Assembly (NCBI GenBank): GCA_022828595.1
Contig: JAKGHH010000008.1
Location: 10,335,228-10,399,227, forward strand
Length of the DNA: 64,000 bases
Source of the DNA: Nelumbo lutea
Taxonomy: Eukaryota; Streptophyta; Magnoliopsida; Proteales; Nelumbonaceae
Direction: 5' to 3'
This document shows, one piece after another, positions 60,311 to 64,000 of this stretch. Positions within the stretch are counted from its first letter, which is position 1. Each line of letters begins with the position of its first letter. A program made the translations under genes and the position numbers. The notes beneath the pieces were generated by a model. That model was not told the DNA's origin, did not search any database, and saw nothing but the letters and a program-made list of their open reading frames with translations.

Positions 60311-61064
60311 ATTCACACCATATATCCCCAAGGGACAGCCCTTCTTTGGTGGGTCAAATTCCACCTCTTAAGATGTGTTGGTTCAAACAAAATGCCCTTT
60401 CTTCTCTTCTTTTTTCAATATTCTTCCTTCCTATTGTTAGTTTCTTGGTTTCAGGATTTGCATAATTCAGTCCTAACTGTATGCAAACTATCTTGCACCA
60501 ATAGTACTTGGAACTGTAAATTGAACTAATGGAATATCAAGTCCGGGTGTTTTTTTTTTTTGGTCTCAAGGCAATTAGAAGTAAGGAACTGAAACTATAC
60601 AAGTATACAACATAAAACAAAAAATGGTAATGGATATGGATCAAAAACATACATGGGTTGCAACAGAAACTCAATTTCTTAAAAAAATAAATGAGAAAAA
60701 TAACAAAAATCATGGTCCAATCATGGTTACGAAGGTTCTATCAATGCCAAGATTTCCTAAATAGAGTTATTGAATGATGATTTATTTTTCTAATGGGTAA
60801 AATAACAAATCTACCACTACACACCATGCTCTAACTACTTATTATTGAATGATGATGCTGAGAATAGTATGACTATTATACCTAAAGTGAACTGGAAGAA
60901 TGGAATAAAACAAGTCTGCAATGAGTGTTGGATTGACTCTCCTAAGTGGATGAAGTGTCGTTGTTGGACAAACGTTAGATTCTGACACTCCCTGGTTTCT
61001 TGACAAGACACTTCATAACGTTTTCCTTTATCTACATGCTTATTTGACATAAATGAATGGCTAG
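60311..61064. other. CCDC25 intron 1 sequence without recognised elements
   Basis: No exon of CCDC25 or other gene could be found here. It ends at the GCTAG (61060-61064) that should be one copy of the target duplication of the second Copia element. Confidence 0.45.
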
Positions 61065-61269
61065 TGTTGACAGATGTACTGTATGTATTGTACACAGGTT
61101 TAGTGCCCGTAGGGGTATTTTTGTAATTTTGTAGACCTCTTGTGTTGTACGGCCAATATATTATAAATACAAATGCTTCACTCGCATGAAGCAGTTCTTT
61201 TGAGGCCTTAAGTCTGCAACCTCTTCTCTTCTCCTTCTTCTTCCTTTCTTCTTCTTTTTCTGCTCAACA
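61065..61269 (+). repeat. 5' LTR of the second Copia element
   Basis: It begins TGTTGA and ends TCAACA, a perfect 6-bp inverted terminal pair. A TATAAAT promoter box is at 61162-61168. The preceding bases GCTAG are the expected target duplication; the partner lies outside the window. Confidence 0.88.
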
Positions 61270-61281
61270 TGGTATCAGAGC
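61270..61281 (+). other. Primer-binding site (initiator tRNA-Met)
   Basis: TGGTATCAGAGC, the standard plant Copia site complementary to the 3' end of initiator tRNA-Met, directly after the LTR. Confidence 0.95.
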
Positions 61282-62126
61282 GGAACCAACCAGGCCTGGA
61301 AAACAACCATCTGAGGTCTCTCTCCACTACTGCATAGAAGCTATAGTCTTGATGCTCAAAGACAAGGAAGATGAAGCATTCTCTAGTGTTGCGGTTAGTC
61401 TCCACTGCCGAGTAGGGTTCTGCTACAAAAAAGCTGACTGTTCAACTTCCTAGCGCAGAAAAGGATTCTTCTACAAGCTTTTTCTTCTTTATCCTCCAGC
61501 CCAGGTGCTAGTGACTGGAGTTGCTCAGCTAAGAAGACTGTAGAAAACCATCCCAGATGTACGAAGAAGGGTTCTGGCCTGCAGAAAAGATTGAGTCCAT
61601 AAGTGTACTGCCTATTCACAGTTCGGGTGACCTAGGTACTGAATTGAAGCTTCTCTGTTTATGGTTCTCTTCTTGCACTATTTCGATGGACTATTAATGT
61701 CCTAAAATCTGAGTAGGGACTGTTCGGCTGTTTTTTACCCTCCTCCAATTGTGTGTTGCTCTATTCAGCTCTCTAAGGGACTGTTGATGAACCCTAAACC
61801 CTAAATGACTGTTCGGTTGCCCTGGAAAGTGGATATCAGCCGATTAGGTGTGGTGAACCACCACTTGTATTGTTGTTCCTACTGAGAGAACTTCATGAAA
61901 GTTGTAAAACTATAGGTCATTCAGACCTGGTTACACTGCAAGTGCAGTATTCGTATATTGTTCTATGGACTCCTACAAAGTGTAGGTCATACAAACTAGT
62001 ACTGCAGCTGCAGTGTTTGTGCTTGGTTCTCTGTGAAACCGAAAAGCAGCAAGTGCCCAGTTGTGGATTGTAGCAGCTCTATAAGGCAGTGTGCATTTGG
62101 TTTTGTGTACTTCTAAACCTAGAATC

Positions 62127-64000
62127 ATGAATAGTGAAGATTCAGCTACATCCGGAATCTCCACAATGCTGAATGGAATGAGTGGGAGCAGTGACCTATC
62201 CTTCCCTATGGTTGTTGTTCCTCTTGATGGGTTAAATTACCTAGAGTGGTCAAGAGGGATCAAGTTATACATAACTGCAAGGGGAAAAATAGGCTACACA
62301 AATGGAATAATCAAAGAACCACCTTCTGGAAATGCAGAACATGATAGATGGGATCAGGAGAATAGTATGGTTATGTCATGGCTTTTGATCTCCATGCAAC
62401 CGAAAATAAGGAAGAACTTCAAGTGGGCTGAAACTGCAAATGAGATCTGGGAACATGCAAAATCCACATATTCTGAACTTCAACACTATGCCAAGAATTA
62501 TCAACTGCGAACAACCTTGTCTACTTGTTAACAGGGGGAGAGAAGTTTATCAGTTTATTACTCTGACTTGACCACTAATTGGAATGAGTTGGACCATTAC
62601 CAGAATATTGATTGGAAGTGTGATGAATATGCAAAATTGTATAAGAAACTTGTCTCACAGCAAAGAGTGCTTGCTCTTTTACATGGTCTCAATCCTATCT
62701 ATGAATCCATCAGAGTACAAATTCTAAGTTCTAAGGATCTTCCTTTAATTCAGGAGGTCTATGCTCTTGTCCAGTCTGAAGAGAGCAGGAGAAACTTGAT
62801 GAACAGCACCGGAGGGGATGCAATTGTGTTGGCAGCAAAGGGGGTTACCTCTACTAGTGGTGAACCTTCTTCCAAGAGAGGGGATCTCCAAAAGAAAGCA
62901 GAATATAAGGAAAAATTGTGGTGCACTAATTGTCAAAAGCCCCGGCACACCAAAGATACTTGTTGGGATCTCCATGGGAAACCAAAGTGGGCTCAGGATC
63001 TACCTAAGAAGCAAGGCTCAGATGTAATTAGAAGGCCCGAGCAACAAGGTACCAAGAAACACCACATGGCCAACATGGTTATTCGGGAGAATCAGCCCTC
63101 CACTTCTACTATGACTCAAACACCACATGGCCAACATAGCTACTCTGGATCTGACCCAAGGGAGGATATTGTAAACTCCTTCCGTGACCATTTGGAGCTT
63201 TATGTTAGAGAAATTCGCCAGGTGGATACTCCTCCCACCACCTCTTTTGCATCCACATCAGGTAATCCTGCCACAGCTTTCCATGTTGCTTCTCACAACC
63301 TTGACTCTCCATGGATCAATGATTCTTGAGCGTCAAAACACATGACTGGTATATCCTCTTACTTTCAAACTTATCACCCTCTTTCTGGAAGAGATAAAGT
63401 GAGACTAGCTGATGGATCATACACTTCCATAGCTAGTCAAGAAGCTCTCTCTCTTCCCCTCGGCCTTACTCTTTCTGATGTTCTTTATGTTCCAAAATTA
63501 AAATTCCCTATGAATTTGTTCTCAGTCAGTAGTGTTACAAATTCCTTAAACTGTTTTGTGACTTTTTTCCCTTCCTATTGTGTGATTCAGGATCTGACCT
63601 CGAGGAGGACGATTGGTAGGGGACGTATGGTTGATGGACTCTACATGCTGGAGAATACTGTTCGCCTTCATGTTACAGAGTCTATGAGTCAGTTCGGAAA
63701 GAGTAAAATATATTTGTGGCATTGTCGTCTGGGTCATTTGTCCTTTGAGTCCTTGAAAGTTGTTTTCCCAGAACTGTGCAAGTCTGTGTTTGTTTCTAAT
63801 TTTTCTTGTCAAACGTGTCAGTTAAGCAAGCATTGTAGAACTCAATTTCCTCAAAAAAATAGTAAATCTGAGTTTCCTTTTCACATTGTGCATTCTGATG
63901 TGTGGGGCCCTGTTACTTTACCTTCTGAGAGTGGCTACAAGTACTTCATTACCTTCATTGACGATTATTCCAGATACACTTAGGTATATCCAATGCGAAT
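62127..64000 (+). pseudogene. Copia gag-protease-integrase polyprotein with three in-frame stops
   Basis: One reading frame runs from the ATG at 62127. Gag (62127 to about 63000) has LDGLNYLEWSRG, MVMSWLL and a CX2C zinc knuckle CTNCQKPRHTKDTC. The protease site near 63318 is disrupted: a TGA (63327-63329) stands where the glycine of the D-S-G triad should be. Pre-integrase and the integrase zinc motif follow (WHCRLGHL, CQTCQLSKH), then the start of the core (HSDVWGP, FIDDYSR). Further stops are TAA at 62529-62531 and TAG at 63981-63983. No frameshift is seen, so decay is by point mutation. The reverse transcriptase lies beyond the window. Confidence 0.9.

Larger units (their letters stand above)
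61065..64000 (+). mobile_element. Second Ty1/Copia element, cut by the window edge
   Basis: It starts with a 205-bp LTR (61065-61269), then a primer-binding site, an 845-bp leader, and gag, protease and integrase-start coding sequence running to the window end. The rest of the element, including the 3' LTR, lies outside. It is in the opposite orientation to CCDC25. Three in-frame stops show it is inactive. It is a different subfamily from the element at 47272 (shorter LTR, usual TG...CA ends). Confidence 0.93.

Noticed and set aside
60835..61095. Minus-strand ORF as CCDC25 exon 1
   Set aside because: Its residues do not resemble the conserved CCDC25 N-terminus, and it runs into the Copia LTR.
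61208..61619. Minus-strand ORFs in the second Copia leader
   Set aside because: They are antisense to the LTR end, primer-binding site and leader of the retrotransposon and have no motifs.

Overview
The window is nuclear DNA from a flowering plant. The evidence is intron-split genes of plant families (three-repeat MYB, DUF3741/DUF4378, CCDC25-like), Ty1/Copia and L1-type retrotransposons of plant form, an Au-type SINE and many TTA/TAA-flanked MITEs. It is AT-rich, gene-poor and full of transposons, as in a medium or large woody dicot or magnoliid genome. I cannot name the species. No prokaryotic operon, CRISPR array, rRNA or convincing tRNA gene was seen.

Layout. (1) About 2.2-12.1 kb, minus strand: a complete MYB3R-type cell-cycle transcription factor. 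Ten coding exons join in phase to 1029 residues. A LINE-related fragment sits in one intron. A (GA/CT)n tract and possible MSA and E2F sites lie upstream. (2) About 14-31 kb: no gene recognised. The stretch is packed with MITEs: one with a perfect 9-bp target duplication, a hAT MITE nested in a Harbinger-like element, several Tourist-like elements, an Au SINE remnant and a degenerate satellite-like array. (3) 32.1-35.7 kb, plus strand: a three-exon gene for an 871-residue DUF3741/DUF4378 protein. (4) 37.5-45.1 kb, plus strand: a broken hydroxypyruvate/glyoxylate reductase pseudogene. A LINE-like fragment lies in its intron, and its second exon is split by a TIR element carrying an antisense piece of a thaumatin-like gene. 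(5) 46.4 kb to beyond the right edge, minus strand: a CCDC25 (NFACT-R domain) gene with five exons visible. Its last intron holds a 3.5-kb internally deleted Copia element with both LTRs. Its first intron holds an L1-type LINE, a tandemly duplicated segment, a MULE MITE and the start of a second Copia element.

The genes do not form a pathway; they are separate housekeeping or regulatory genes in a transposon-filled background. The most informative structures are nested insertions whose empty sites can be read in the same window: copy B of the 54-60 kb duplication shows the LINE's empty site, and copy A shows the MULE's. Exon junctions were read by eye from GT/AG signals, reading phase and family knowledge, with no transcript support. 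I found no clearly novel biological system.
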